A program made the translations under genes and the position numbers. 64,000 nucleotides of DNA from Collinsella sp. (GTDB lineage Bacteria > Actinomycetota > Coriobacteriia > Coriobacteriales > Coriobacteriaceae). The notes beneath the pieces were generated by a model. That model was not told the DNA's origin. It did not search any database and saw only the letters and a list, made by a program, of their open reading frames with translations. This document shows positions 55,291-63,901 of the stretch, piece by piece. Where the stretch lies: the NCBI GenBank assembly GCA_018380195.1, contig JAGZUC010000011.1, positions 11,488-75,487 on the forward strand, in the 5' to 3' direction. Each line of letters starts with the position of its first letter. Within the stretch, counting starts at the first letter, position 1.

Positions 55291-56259
55291 GTGAACGCAC
55301 ACGATCTGATTCAGGAAATCATCGAGCGCAAGGGCAAGATCGAGAACGTCTTTTGGATCGCCTGTGGCGGTTCGATGATCGATCTCATGCCGGCCAACGA
55401 GCTGCTCAAGCGTGAGGCCACCACGTTTACCTCGACGGTCTACACGGCACGCGAGTTTTGCCTGATGGCTCCCAAGAGTCTTGGCGAGAAGTCGCTCGTC
55501 ATCGCCTGCAGCCACAGCGGCAACACGCAAGAGGTCGTTGACGGCTGCGAGATGGCGCTGACCGCCGGTGCCGAAGTCGTTGCCCTCACCGACTGCGAGG
55601 GCTCAAAGATCGACAACGGCAAGTGGACTACCTGGGTCTATCCGTGGGGCGAGGGCGTGTCGCAGGCCGAGGTGCCGCAGGGCATCGGCGCTCTGATCGC
55701 CGCCGAACTGCTCGACCAGCAGGAGGGCTACGAAGCGCTCGCCGACATGTACGAAGGCCTTAAGCAGATGGACGCGCTGCTGCCCGCCGCCCGCGAGAAG
55801 GTCAACGCCGAGCTGGGCGCCCGCTTTGCCGAGCTCTGCCAGCAGCACAAGTTCTTCTACATCCTGGGTTCCGGCCCCAACTTTAGCCAGACCTACGCCA
55901 TGGCCATCTGCTCGCTCATGGAGATGCAGTGGCAGCACTGCTGCTACATCCACTCCGGCGAGTACTTCCACGGCCCCTTCGAGGCCACCGAGCCCGGCGT
56001 GTTCTACTTTGTGCAGCTCGGATCGGGCGAGTGCCGTCCCATGGAGGAGCGCGCACTGGCGTTCCTCAACACGCACACCGACACGATCATGGTGCTCGAT
56101 GCGCTCGAGTACGGCTTGGGCGAGGTACCTGCCAGCGTGCGTTCGTACCTGGAGCCGATCTTCTTCTACAACATGAGCTGCGAGCTGCGCGCAGCCCGCG
56201 GTAAGGTTTTCGACCACAGCCCCGAGGTTCGTCGCTACATGGGCATCGAGCAGTACTAA
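55291..56259 (+). CDS. SIS-domain fructosamine-deglycase-like protein 3
   Basis: 322 residues. Closest of the three to FrlB in motifs: phosphate loop ACSHSGNTQEVV, E211 (SLMEMQW) and H227 (SGEYFHGPFE), C-terminus VRRYMGIEQY. Predicted to cleave a 6-phosphorylated sugar-amine adduct. GTG 55291 follows AAGGAGGAG. Directly behind GntR regulator 3 with paired operators, so likely induced by its substrate. No dedicated transporter gene is adjacent, so it may share the PTS at 43.9-46.5 kb. Confidence 0.84.
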   Translation: MNAHDLIQEIIERKGKIENVFWIACGGSMIDLMPANELLKREATTFTSTVYTAREFCLMAPKSLGEKSLVIACSHSGNTQEVVDGCEMALTAGAEVVALTDCEGSKIDNGKWTTWVYPWGEGVSQAEVPQGIGALIAAELLDQQEGYEALADMYEGLKQMDALLPAAREKVNAELGARFAELCQQHKFFYILGSGPNFSQTYAMAICSLMEMQWQHCCYIHSGEYFHGPFEATEPGVFYFVQLGSGECRPMEERALAFLNTHTDTIMVLDALEYGLGEVPASVRSYLEPIFFYNMSCELRAARGKVFDHSPEVRRYMGIEQY

Positions 56260-56313
56260 GTAACGGGAAAACCATTCACCTTCGATTCGCAAGGGCGCAG
56301 CGCGAGTCAAAAA

Positions 56314-56351
56314 AAGCGGGCCGCGCCGGGGATTTCCGGCACGGCCCGCTT
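56314..56351 (-). terminator. intrinsic terminator of the dehydrogenase gene
   Basis: On the minus strand AAGCGGGCCG pairs with CGGCCCGCTT in a ~16-bp stem and is followed by a run of seven T (plus-strand A run at 56309-56315). It lies 42 bases downstream of the dehydrogenase stop and also faces the end of SIS gene 3. Confidence 0.9.
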
Positions 56352-56392
56352 GGTATCGCGCTTCGATTCGCAAGGTTGCGGCAGCCAGCGGC

Positions 56393-57370
56393 CTACTTTG
56401 CGTCGTAGGCCTCGGCGTCCCACCAGTCGAGCTGGGCGATGTTGTCGCGGATGTGCTGACAGCTCTTGTGGAAGCCCTCGAGCTCGTGCTCGGACAGGTC
56501 GAGCGTGTAGACTTCCTCGACGCCCTCGGCGCCGATCACGCACGGCAGGGAGGTAAAGATGCCCTCCTCGCCATACTGGCCGGTCATAAGCGTAGAAGCG
56601 GAAAGCACGGCGTGCTCGTTGTGCAGCACGGCGGCGCAGACGCGCGCGGCGGAGTTGGCGACGGCGTACTCGGTGCACTGCTTGCCCTGGTAGGTCACAT
56701 AGCCGCCCTTGCGCGCGAGCTCCTCGACCTCCATGTGGTCAAAGGCGTACTTGTCGGGGTTCTCGGCCTGAAGCTCGTTGAGGCTCTTGCCGGCGATGGT
56801 CGCGGCCTTAAAGGCAGCCAGTTGGCTAAAGCCGTGCTCGCCGATCATGTAGGCGTCGATGGACTTGGGGCTCACGCCGACCTTCTTGGAGATCTCGGTG
56901 CGCAGGCGGGCGGAGTCCAGGCCGCAGCCCGAGCCGATGATCTTCTTGGGATCGTAGCCGGTCAGGTGCCACAGCTCGGTGCACACGACGTCGCAGGGGT
57001 TGGAGATGCTCACAAAGATGCCGTCGAAGCCGGCGTCGACGATGCACTTGGCAAAGGTGCGGGCGGCGTCGGTGGTAAAGAACAGCTCGCCGTCGCGGTT
57101 GCCGGCGGCCAGCGCGACCTTACCGGCAGCGTTGACGATGACGTCGCAACAGGCCAGCTCCTCGTAGTGGTCGTAGCAGTTGACGATCTTGGTGTTGTAC
57201 GGGACAAACGAAAGGGAGTCGCGCAGGTCCTGGACCTCGGAAGTCACCTTGGCCTCGTTGATATCGCACAGGTACAGCTCGTCGGCAATGCCCTGCATGA
57301 GCAGGCTGTTGGCGACATGTGCTCCTACGTGGCCCTGGCCGACCACACCGATCTTACGCGTCTGGTACAT
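56393..57370 (-). CDS. ldh: L-lactate / L-2-hydroxyacid dehydrogenase
   Basis: 325 residues of the LDH/MDH family: NAD motif GVVGQGHVGAHVA, D36-type acidic residue in LYLCDIN, catalytic His in YMIGEHG, substrate Arg in GLDSARLR, ISNPCDV. The mobile loop reads AGKVALAAGNRD, where the position of LDH Gln102 appears to be Leu87, with the loop Arg kept as R92. This resembles L-2-hydroxyisocaproate dehydrogenases and suggests bulkier 2-oxoacids than pyruvate, though lactate activity is possible. ATG 57370 follows GGAAGGA. Monocistronic, transcribed toward SIS gene 3. Confidence 0.85.
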   Translation of the reverse strand: MYQTRKIGVVGQGHVGAHVANSLLMQGIADELYLCDINEAKVTSEVQDLRDSLSFVPYNTKIVNCYDHYEELACCDVIVNAAGKVALAAGNRDGELFFTTDAARTFAKCIVDAGFDGIFVSISNPCDVVCTELWHLTGYDPKKIIGSGCGLDSARLRTEISKKVGVSPKSIDAYMIGEHGFSQLAAFKAATIAGKSLNELQAENPDKYAFDHMEVEELARKGGYVTYQGKQCTEYAVANSAARVCAAVLHNEHAVLSASTLMTGQYGEEGIFTSLPCVIGAEGVEEVYTLDLSEHELEGFHKSCQHIRDNIAQLDWWDAEAYDAK

Positions 57371-57581
57371 ACGAGTATCCTTCCGGCCGAGTTTTTTGCG
57401 TCGAACCATTGTAGCGTCCTGCCGTCACTTTGCTAGACTAAAGCGCCGTAGATTTTTGGGACATGCCTTAATCTCTACTTTTGGAGTGATTTGGGCCGCT
57501 GACGGCATCGCTGGGCGATGTGCTCGCGCGGATAGGGCTGCTCGTTGTACCATAGCTGCAACTGACTCGTAAGGAGCATCC

Positions 57582-58508
57582 ATGCCCATTCGCATTCCCG
57601 ACGCCCTCCCTGCCGCCGCGCAGCTCGAGAGCGAGAACATCTTTGTCATGACCGAGTACCGCGCGCTGCACCAGGATATCCGTCCGCTGCGCGTGCTCAT
57701 CCTCAACCTCATGCCCACCAAAATCGCCACCGAGACGCAGATCATGCGCAAGCTCTCCAACACGCCGCTGCAGGTGGAGGTCGACCTGCTGCGCACCAAG
57801 ACGCACGAGGCCACGCACGTAAGCGCCGGCCACCTGGAGACGTTCTACCGCACGTTCGACGACATCCGCGATATCCACTACGACGGCCTGATCATCACGG
57901 GCGCGCCGGTGGAGCAGATGCCGTTCGAGGAGGTTGACTACTGGCCCGAGCTCTGCCAGATCATGGATTGGTCCACCACGCACGTACACTCCACGCTGCA
58001 CATTTGCTGGGGCGCGCAGGCTGGCCTGTACCACCATTACGGTATTCAGAAGTACGATTTACCGGCCAAGGCGAGCGGCGTGTTTGAGCATCATCTGGTG
58101 AAGCCGCAGAGCCCGCTGGTCCGTGGCTTTGACGACCGTTTCTATGCCGTGCATTCGCGCAACACCGATGTGCGCCGCGAGGACGTGGAGGCCGAGCCTC
58201 AGCTCGAGGTCGTGGCCGTGTCCGACGAGGTGGGCCTGTACATCGTCAAGTCGGTCGACAGCCGCCGCTTCTTTGTCTTTGGCCACCCCGAGTACGACAC
58301 CGACACGCTGCGCCTGGAGTACGAGCGCGACGTGAAGCGCGGGCTCAACCCGGAGGTGCCGGCGCATTACTTCCCAAACGACGACCCCACGGCCGAGCCG
58401 CGCAACGTCTGGCGCAGCCAGGCTCAGCTGCTCTACACCAATTGGCTCAACTACTACGTCTACCAGACCACGCCCTACGATCTAGCCCGCGCCGGCGAGG
58501 AGCACTAG
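57582..58508 (+). CDS. metA: homoserine O-acyltransferase MetA (acetyl-type residue)
   Basis: 308 residues, normal length. Activates homoserine for methionine synthesis. Nucleophile C142 in HICWGAQAGLYHHYG, H235 and E237 in FGHPEYDTDT complete the triad. Residue 111 is Glu (TGAPVEQMPFEEVDYW); in characterised MetA proteins Glu111 goes with acetyl-CoA and Gly111 with succinyl-CoA, so this should be homoserine O-acetyltransferase. GTAAGGAG precedes ATG; a TACCAT box lies ~30 bases upstream. Confidence 0.94.
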   Translation: MPIRIPDALPAAAQLESENIFVMTEYRALHQDIRPLRVLILNLMPTKIATETQIMRKLSNTPLQVEVDLLRTKTHEATHVSAGHLETFYRTFDDIRDIHYDGLIITGAPVEQMPFEEVDYWPELCQIMDWSTTHVHSTLHICWGAQAGLYHHYGIQKYDLPAKASGVFEHHLVKPQSPLVRGFDDRFYAVHSRNTDVRREDVEAEPQLEVVAVSDEVGLYIVKSVDSRRFFVFGHPEYDTDTLRLEYERDVKRGLNPEVPAHYFPNDDPTAEPRNVWRSQAQLLYTNWLNYYVYQTTPYDLARAGEEH

Positions 58509-58531
58509 GCTGTCGGGAGGTACGCTGGCAT

Positions 58532-59128
58532 TTAGGCGCTGACGATGTTGGGCAGCGGCAGGTCGTGGGCGTCGGTGAGCACGCGGTCGACGTGCTGCTC
58601 GTCAAAGGCGATGCCGATGATACGGCACGATGTCGAGAGCGTGGGCAGGTAACGGTCGTAGCAGCCGCCGCCGTAGCCCAGGCGTGCGCCGGTGCGGTCG
58701 AAGGCTACGAGCGGCACAACGATCATGTCGAGTGCCTCGGCAGGTACGATAGGGAAGCGGTCGCTGTCGATGTCCGTAGCCGCGAAGGCCCGCGTGGGAT
58801 GGGCGATGAACGGAGCCGTGCCGACGTCACCGGTGGCGACCGCTCGCATGCACATGCGCTGGCCGCAAGCCGCGGTGTCAGCTGCCGAGAGCATGCACGG
58901 ATAGGCCACCTGCCAGCCACGGTCGGCGGCAGCGGTGGCAAAAACGGCAGGATCAACCTCGGAGCCCATGACGGCATAGACGGCAACGGTGCGCTGGCCC
59001 GCAGCGCCGCTGGACTCCAGCAGCTCAACAAGCCGCGCGCAGATAGTGGCGGACTTTGCCGCCCGAACATCCAAATCAAGAGCATCGCGCCGAGCAATCA
59101 CCGCCCGCCGCAACTCAGCCTTATCCAT
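58532..59128 (-). CDS. 5-formyltetrahydrofolate cyclo-ligase
   Basis: 198 residues. Converts 5-formyl-THF to 5,10-methenyl-THF with ATP. Signature RLGYGGGCYDRYL near residue 155, N-terminal Lys/Arg (KAELRRAVIARRDAL) and VVPLVAFDRTGARLG match the family. ATG 59128 follows GAGGAGG. Convergent with metA, 23 bases apart. Confidence 0.92.
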   Translation of the reverse strand: MDKAELRRAVIARRDALDLDVRAAKSATICARLVELLESSGAAGQRTVAVYAVMGSEVDPAVFATAAADRGWQVAYPCMLSAADTAACGQRMCMRAVATGDVGTAPFIAHPTRAFAATDIDSDRFPIVPAEALDMIVVPLVAFDRTGARLGYGGGCYDRYLPTLSTSCRIIGIAFDEQHVDRVLTDAHDLPLPNIVSA

Positions 59129-59145
59129 TCCAGCCTCCTCTAGCA

Positions 59146-59182
59146 AACCTGCCAAAAAGGGACAGGTTTATTTTGGCAGGTT
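59146..59182. repeat. GGGACAGG palindrome, copy 7 (complete)
   Basis: AACCTGCCAAAA-agggacaggttta-TTTTGGCAGGTT: perfect 12-bp arms with a 13-base core. Reference form for the copies at 40261, 47756 and 51237. Lies just upstream of the cyclo-ligase gene. Confidence 0.85.
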
Positions 59183-59274
59183 TCATCTGGGCAAACGCGA
59201 TATGGGCAGTAAAGCCACCGCAAATATGCCTGTGAACTGCGCCCTTTGTGGTTGTTTGGGCCTATGCGTTAATG

Positions 59275-59604
59275 CTATAACGCCGCAGCGATTGCTTCAG
59301 TCACAAACTTATTGAGTGACTCACCCTTCTTTGCCGCTGCCAGCGCCGCTTGCTTGTGGAGCTCAGAGCCCGTTCTTACGTTGAACGAGCCCTTGAAAGC
59401 CCGCTCGGGCTCCTTGCCCTTTTCCGCGCAAAACTCAAGATAGTCGTCAACGGCGTCGTGGAAGCACTGCTCCACCTCTTCGACTGTAGAGCCCTCGAAC
59501 ACAATTGCGTCCCTAATGCCTGCGACCATGCCCGTTAATACATGCTGCTCGGCATCGAACTCGACCGGGGCAAAGTAGCCCTTGTAAGCTAAAACGTTAC
59601 TCAT
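59275..59604 (-). CDS. hicB: HicB-family antitoxin
   Basis: 109 residues. N-terminal partial RNase-H-like fold (YKGYFAPVEFDAEQHVLTGMV, DAIVFEGSTVEEVEQCFHDAVDDYLEFC) and a C-terminal ribbon-helix-helix segment (GSFNVRTGSELHKQAALAA, LNKFVTEAI) as in HicB antitoxins that bind HicA and DNA. ATG 59604 follows CGGAGG. It overlaps hicA by eight bases, so the two are co-translated. Confidence 0.9.
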   Translation of the reverse strand: MSNVLAYKGYFAPVEFDAEQHVLTGMVAGIRDAIVFEGSTVEEVEQCFHDAVDDYLEFCAEKGKEPERAFKGSFNVRTGSELHKQAALAAAKKGESLNKFVTEAIAAAL

Positions 59605-59860
59605 GGCAGCCTCCGACATCCTGTAGAAAACGAACAATGTTTCGAATGGTGCCCGCCGTCAACTCATCAGATGGGTGGGGCGCATGCATTACGAACATCC
59701 TGCCGTCCGATGGCCTGTAAAAGCGAATGCGCGATCCGGATGTCTTGCCCTTGCTGTCCATCTCAAAGCCATATGACGTCATAACTTTAAGAAAGTCGGC
59801 AAATCTATACGTCGAAGGGCAACTGAGCAGTTGAGCAATAAGTTTATCGACCCGGGTCAT
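59597..59860 (-). CDS. hicA: HicA-family mRNA interferase toxin
   Basis: 87 residues, dsRBD-like fold. The pattern KTSGSRIRFYRP, then MHAPHPSDELTAGTIRNIVRFLQ, is that of HicA toxins, in which a conserved His (here in MHAPHP) is required for ribonuclease action. Toxin gene first, antitoxin second, as usual for hicAB. GAGG lies near ATG 59860. Probably autoregulated by HicAB. Confidence 0.88.
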   Translation of the reverse strand: MTRVDKLIAQLLSCPSTYRFADFLKVMTSYGFEMDSKGKTSGSRIRFYRPSDGRMFVMHAPHPSDELTAGTIRNIVRFLQDVGGCHE

Positions 59861-59926
59861 CTCGGCCTCACATTCTGCAACTACATTCTAGTTGCAATCT
59901 GACGCTGATGCAAGCAACCCTACTAT

Positions 59927-59950
59927 AGAACATATGTACGTATAGAACAA
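59927..59950. promoter_or_regulatory. TAGAACA repeats between hicA and the metalloprotease
   Basis: TAGAACA at 59927-59933 and 59944-59950, separated by ATATGTACGTA, match the elements at 55157-55235. They lie upstream of hicA (transcribed left), which may mark this promoter for GntR regulator 3, or be chance. Confidence 0.35.
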
Positions 59951-59960
59951 GCGTTCGTAC

Positions 59961-59993
59961 CACCACAAAGGTGCCTGTCCCCTTTGTGGTGGT
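59961..59993. repeat. GGGACAGG palindrome, copy 8
   Basis: CCACCACAAAG and CTTTGTGGTGG, 11-bp perfect arms, enclose GTGCCTGTCCC (GGGACAGGCAC on the other strand). Placed 14 bases past the stop of the metalloprotease gene. Confidence 0.8.
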
Positions 59994-60007
59994 TTTGGTT
60001 ACTGCGG

Positions 60008-63000
60008 CTAGGCCAGCAGGTCGACTACGGTGAAGCCGGCGTTGCTCTTGGCGATGACGTCTCGGCCGCCAAAGACGCAGGTGGGCGACTCGGCTGCGAT
60101 GCGCGTCATGTCGGCGCCGAGCGAGCGCAGCTCACCGGGCGTGGCGGCGAGCATCTGGGCGCGGCGCTCCTCGCGTGCATGCGGATCGAGTCCGGCCAGG
60201 TAGGTCGTGTTGCGGCGCTTGGTGAGCGCGTACGGCTTCACCGGCGCGTCCATACCGCTCACGCAGCTTACGATAAAGCCCTCAAAGGCGGCCTCGTCGG
60301 GCTCAAAGCTGCCAAGCCATTCGCCTGCGCGCGCCACGCGCTCAATCGAGGGGTCGATTGCCGGGTCGCGGTAGGTGTAGAACGCCGCCTGACGCTCGCC
60401 GGCCGCGCGGAATCCGCAGCCGTACGCGCCACCCTTCACGCGGATCTCGTTCCACAGGTAGTCGTAGGAGAGCGCGTTGGCAGCAACCGCCCAGGCGCCC
60501 GTCACGTCGATGCCCAGGCGACGCGGGTCGCACGCGCTTGCCGCAAAGCAGATGTCGCTGGGGATGACAAAGGCCTCGTGGCGGTCGCACGGCGTCGGCA
60601 CCACGAGCGCGTCGCGGCCGGCATTGGCGCCGTCGCCCGCGCCCAACCCCAGGTCACCCGCGGCGGCCCAGTACGCGTTAAAGTCCTCATCGCTGCCGGT
60701 AAAGCTCGCCAGGCACCCATCGGTCACAAAGATGCGGCCTGCCAGCTCGGCAAGCTTGGCGCGCAGGTCGTCCAGGCGCTCGTCAAAGTGGTCGAGCAGA
60801 TCGCGCAGGAACAGGTAGAAGTCCACGCCCGAAAGTTGCTCGCGCACCACGGCCGAAGGCGAGCTGTAGCTCATCGCGCGACCGAGCGCCGCCGAGTGGC
60901 CGTTGTTGATAAAGCCCTGCTCAAGCCCGATGCGAATCTGCGTGAGCACGTCGCGCACGCGGTCGGCGTCGGCATCGAGCAAAAGCGTGTTCGACCACAC
61001 CTCGCGCGGCAGGCTCGCCAGCGCATCGATCTTCTCGGACAGGGCGCCGGCGCTCACCAGCAGGTAGGGGTGCACGCCGTCCACGTCGGGTTGGGTCATG
61101 ACCTCGGTCGTAAAGCTCAAAAAGCCCAGCTTGCCGGCAAGCAAGTTGTCGAGCTCCTCTGCCGAGTGCTCGCTCGTGGGCAGCTGTTTGAACAGGCGGC
61201 AGAGCAGCGTCACGTAGGGCAGGTCTTCAAACGCGACGCAGCTCAGGTCGAAATACTGCATGGCGTAGGCCAGACGGTTGGTGGGGATGCCGTGGCGCAG
61301 GCAGGGGATGGGTGCGGTCGTGTCCACGACCAGCGGCGGCTCGGGGCGCGCCTCGCCAATGTCGGACACGCGCAGGCGCGGCAGCGTGGCCTTGGCCTCG
61401 GGTGTGTCTTCCGCCTCCTGTGCGGCACGCAGCGCAGCCGTGCGCTCGACCACGTCGGCCAGCTCGGCATCGGTCATGGCATCGCGCTTGGCTGCCAGCT
61501 CGGCAGCTTCGGCGCCCTCCGAACCCTCGGCGGCATCCACCGGCACCAGCTCGACCAGCGCCATGTGGTCGTTTTCCAGCACCAGCTCGCGCAGCAGGTC
61601 CTCAAAATAGCTGCCGTCCAGCTCGCCACGCAGCTCCTCGTACACCGGGCCGTACTTGAGTGCCAGCGTCGCGGCGTCGTCATCGTAGAGCCAGGTGCTC
61701 AGCGCATCGCACGCAATGGCCACGCCGTCGGCGATACCGTAGTCGCGCTGGCGCAGGTCGTATTCGTTGCTGCTGATGATGGCCTCCAGGCGCTCGCGCG
61801 GAACGCCGTGCTCACACAGGTCGCGACAGGCGTCCTGAAACACGCGGCGCAGCTCGCGCGCTACGCCGGGCTGCGCATTTTGCAGCATGATGAGCTCGTA
61901 GGGCTGCAGGCTCTCGGCCGCGGTGTAGCTCACCACGTTGCCGCCCAGGCCGGCGGCCAGAATGGCCTTCTTAACCGGCGCTTCGTTGGAGCCCAGCAAC
62001 GCCTCGAACAGGATGTCCGCCGCGATCGTGCGCTTGCGGTCGAGCGCACTGCCCAGCACCAAGCCCAGGCCCACCAGGGCGTTTTCGGGCGTGGTAGCCA
62101 TCTCGACGCGCTTATACTCGCAGGTCACGGGCGCTTGCACGCCCAGCGGATTGGGCGCCAGCGTGGACGGGTCCTCGCCGGCGGCGACGGCAGCGTCCAT
62201 GCGGCGGCTCGCGGCACTCGGCTGCGACAGATAGCGCTCGTCCAAAAAGGCCAGGGCGCGGTCCACGTCCAGGTCGCCGTAAAGCGTGATGTAGGAGTTG
62301 GAAGGATTGTAGTGGCGCGCGTGCGTGTCCAGGAACTGCTCGTAGGTGAGCGCGGGAATCGCGCGCGGGTCGCCACCGCTCTCGTGTGCATAGGCGGTGT
62401 CGGGATAGAGCGCGGCGTTGACGGCGTCGTCCAGCACGCTCATGGGGTCGGACAACGCACCCTTCATCTCGTTGAACACCACGCCGTTATAGCGCAGCGT
62501 GCCCTCGTGCAGGCTCGCGGAGCTGCCGTCGCCCTCGCCCTCGACGCTCTCCGGCAGGTTCAGCTCGTAGTGCCAGCCCTCCTGCTCAAAAATGGTGGGT
62601 TTGGTGTAGATGGCCGGGTTGAACACCGCGTCCAGGTACACGTCCATCAGGTTGTACAGGTCCTGTTCGTTGGTGGTGGCAACGGGGTAGATGGTCTTGT
62701 CGGGGTAGGTCATGGCGTTGAGGAACGTCTGCTTGGAGCTCTTGATCAGGTCCACGAACGGCTCCTTGACGGGAAATTTGGCCGATCCGCACAGGACCGA
62801 GTGCTCAAGAATATGGAACACGCCGGTGGAATCGGCTGGCGGCGTCTTAAAGCCAATGGCAAAGGCCTTGTTTTCGTCGTCGCACGCCAGGTACAGCAGG
62901 CGAGCGCCCGAGGCAGTGTGGCGCAGCACGTAGGCGTCCGAGTCGAGCTCGGGCACGGTCTCGCAGCGCTCGACGGCAAAGCCGTGGCAGGTGGTGCCGG

Positions 63001-63052
63001 GCACCAGCAGCGCGGCGGCAGCGGCGCGCGGGTCGGTTGAGGTGATGGGCAT
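60008..63052 (-). CDS. M16C-family zinc metalloprotease (presequence-protease/falcilysin type)
   Basis: 1014 residues. The inverted zinc motif H80-x2-E83-H84 is in GVFHILEHSVLCGS, with the distal Glu region NGVVFNEMKGALSDP. M16C-associated domain in the middle and two further inactive M16 repeats at the C-terminus, including the R/Y motif KGGAYGCGF, complete the clam-shell. These enzymes degrade short unstructured peptides in the cytoplasm. ATG 63052 follows AAAGGAG by nine bases; an open frame extends further upstream but without family similarity. No signal peptide. Confidence 0.92.
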   Translation of the reverse strand: MPITSTDPRAAAAALLVPGTTCHGFAVERCETVPELDSDAYVLRHTASGARLLYLACDDENKAFAIGFKTPPADSTGVFHILEHSVLCGSAKFPVKEPFVDLIKSSKQTFLNAMTYPDKTIYPVATTNEQDLYNLMDVYLDAVFNPAIYTKPTIFEQEGWHYELNLPESVEGEGDGSSASLHEGTLRYNGVVFNEMKGALSDPMSVLDDAVNAALYPDTAYAHESGGDPRAIPALTYEQFLDTHARHYNPSNSYITLYGDLDVDRALAFLDERYLSQPSAASRRMDAAVAAGEDPSTLAPNPLGVQAPVTCEYKRVEMATTPENALVGLGLVLGSALDRKRTIAADILFEALLGSNEAPVKKAILAAGLGGNVVSYTAAESLQPYELIMLQNAQPGVARELRRVFQDACRDLCEHGVPRERLEAIISSNEYDLRQRDYGIADGVAIACDALSTWLYDDDAATLALKYGPVYEELRGELDGSYFEDLLRELVLENDHMALVELVPVDAAEGSEGAEAAELAAKRDAMTDAELADVVERTAALRAAQEAEDTPEAKATLPRLRVSDIGEARPEPPLVVDTTAPIPCLRHGIPTNRLAYAMQYFDLSCVAFEDLPYVTLLCRLFKQLPTSEHSAEELDNLLAGKLGFLSFTTEVMTQPDVDGVHPYLLVSAGALSEKIDALASLPREVWSNTLLLDADADRVRDVLTQIRIGLEQGFINNGHSAALGRAMSYSSPSAVVREQLSGVDFYLFLRDLLDHFDERLDDLRAKLAELAGRIFVTDGCLASFTGSDEDFNAYWAAAGDLGLGAGDGANAGRDALVVPTPCDRHEAFVIPSDICFAASACDPRRLGIDVTGAWAVAANALSYDYLWNEIRVKGGAYGCGFRAAGERQAAFYTYRDPAIDPSIERVARAGEWLGSFEPDEAAFEGFIVSCVSGMDAPVKPYALTKRRNTTYLAGLDPHAREERRAQMLAATPGELRSLGADMTRIAAESPTCVFGGRDVIAKSNAGFTVVDLLA

Positions 63053-63187
63053 ATGCAGTCTCCTTTGACGCCCCAGCGGGGGCGAATCGAGTCGAATCCT
63101 CGAGAGTATACCCATATGGAGCGCGGCTCTGCAGCGAACTGGAGACGATGCCGGCGGATTGGCATGGGCCCCGCGTGTCCCGCCAAA

Positions 63188-63255
63188 TGAGCGTGGATTT
63201 TCGGACGAAATAATCCGTCGCAGGCCCAAATGTCGTCCAATTATCCACTCCCGCA
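63188..63255. repeat. ATGAGCGTGGA inverted repeat, copy 2 (decayed)
   Basis: GAGcGTGGATttTcGGACGA and TCGTCCaAttATCCACtCcC form an imperfect dyad, and the outer end ATGAGCGTGGA is shared with the unit at 52203. Confidence 0.5.
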
Positions 63256-63823
63256 CACCTTTCGTCTCCAACCGTGAGATGAGAGATAGACGAGAGACGT
63301 ATACGAAAGATGGCTGTACAGCAAAGAGCCAAACAATTAATAGTGCTGTTAATAGTGCTGTTTGGTTGGTGATTGTTTTTTCAGTAAAAACATTTACGAA
63401 TAAAGCAAGTTGCAAACAGCTGCCCCCTTATTTCGTGCGCATTTTTATGGCGAGAAATTGCCGCCATATGATCGGACGAGTTTCAACGATTGCGATTTAG
63501 TATTTGGCGCGGATGCGGTCGATTCCGATGAAACGCTAGTTGACCACGCGGTAGATTGCGCTTTTTCCCAGACGCCCCGGCAATGCGCAATAAGCCAGAT
63601 AACGAAGCGATTGCCGATGCGTCTATCCATAGGGAATTCCGGGAAAGCTTCTGCGGGCAGTCAAAAGATTCGTCGGCCTCAAGCGGATTAAAGGTATTTG
63701 CATAAGGCGTCATTTAACCAGAGACGATGCACATTGAATCGTTCAATGAACTTGCGCGCTGTGTCCAACAACGCCGATTGTTGTTTTAAGGGGCTTGAGG
63801 AAAGAACAGAAGCAAAATAATAC
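63256..63823. other. AT-rich intergenic region without convincing gene
   Basis: About 570 bases. A repeated TTAATAGTGCTG pair (63338-63362) is visible. Short minus-strand frames at 63445-63713 have protein-like stretches but no site or full domain and look like decayed coding sequence. The GC content is clearly lower than in the flanking genes, suggesting foreign or decaying DNA. Confidence 0.4.
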
Positions 63824-63859
63824 TTGCATAGTTAGTTATATAAAGTATTATAACGTTAT
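63824..63859 (+). promoter_or_regulatory. promoter with ATAACGTTAT operator
   Basis: TTGCAT (63824-63829), 17-base spacer, ATTATA (63847-63852). The -10 box overlaps the perfect palindrome ATAACGTTAT (63850-63859), which shares the ATAACG half-site of the sites at 42538, 43824 and 51314. A repressor bound here would block the polymerase. Confidence 0.7.
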
Positions 63860-63901
63860 GGGATGAATGAAGGGTTCATCTAAGTGAGTTAGGAGTAAGG
63901 G

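Noticed and set aside
59984..63040. A ~1018-codon open frame antisense to the M16C protease
   Set aside because: Same composition artefact: His/Gly/Val/Ala-rich, no motif, no ribosome-binding site, opposite a clear metalloprotease.
63445..63713. Overlapping short frames upstream of SIS gene 4
   Set aside because: Some protein-like segments, but two frames compete on one strand, there is no start signal and no family match, so at most a decayed remnant.
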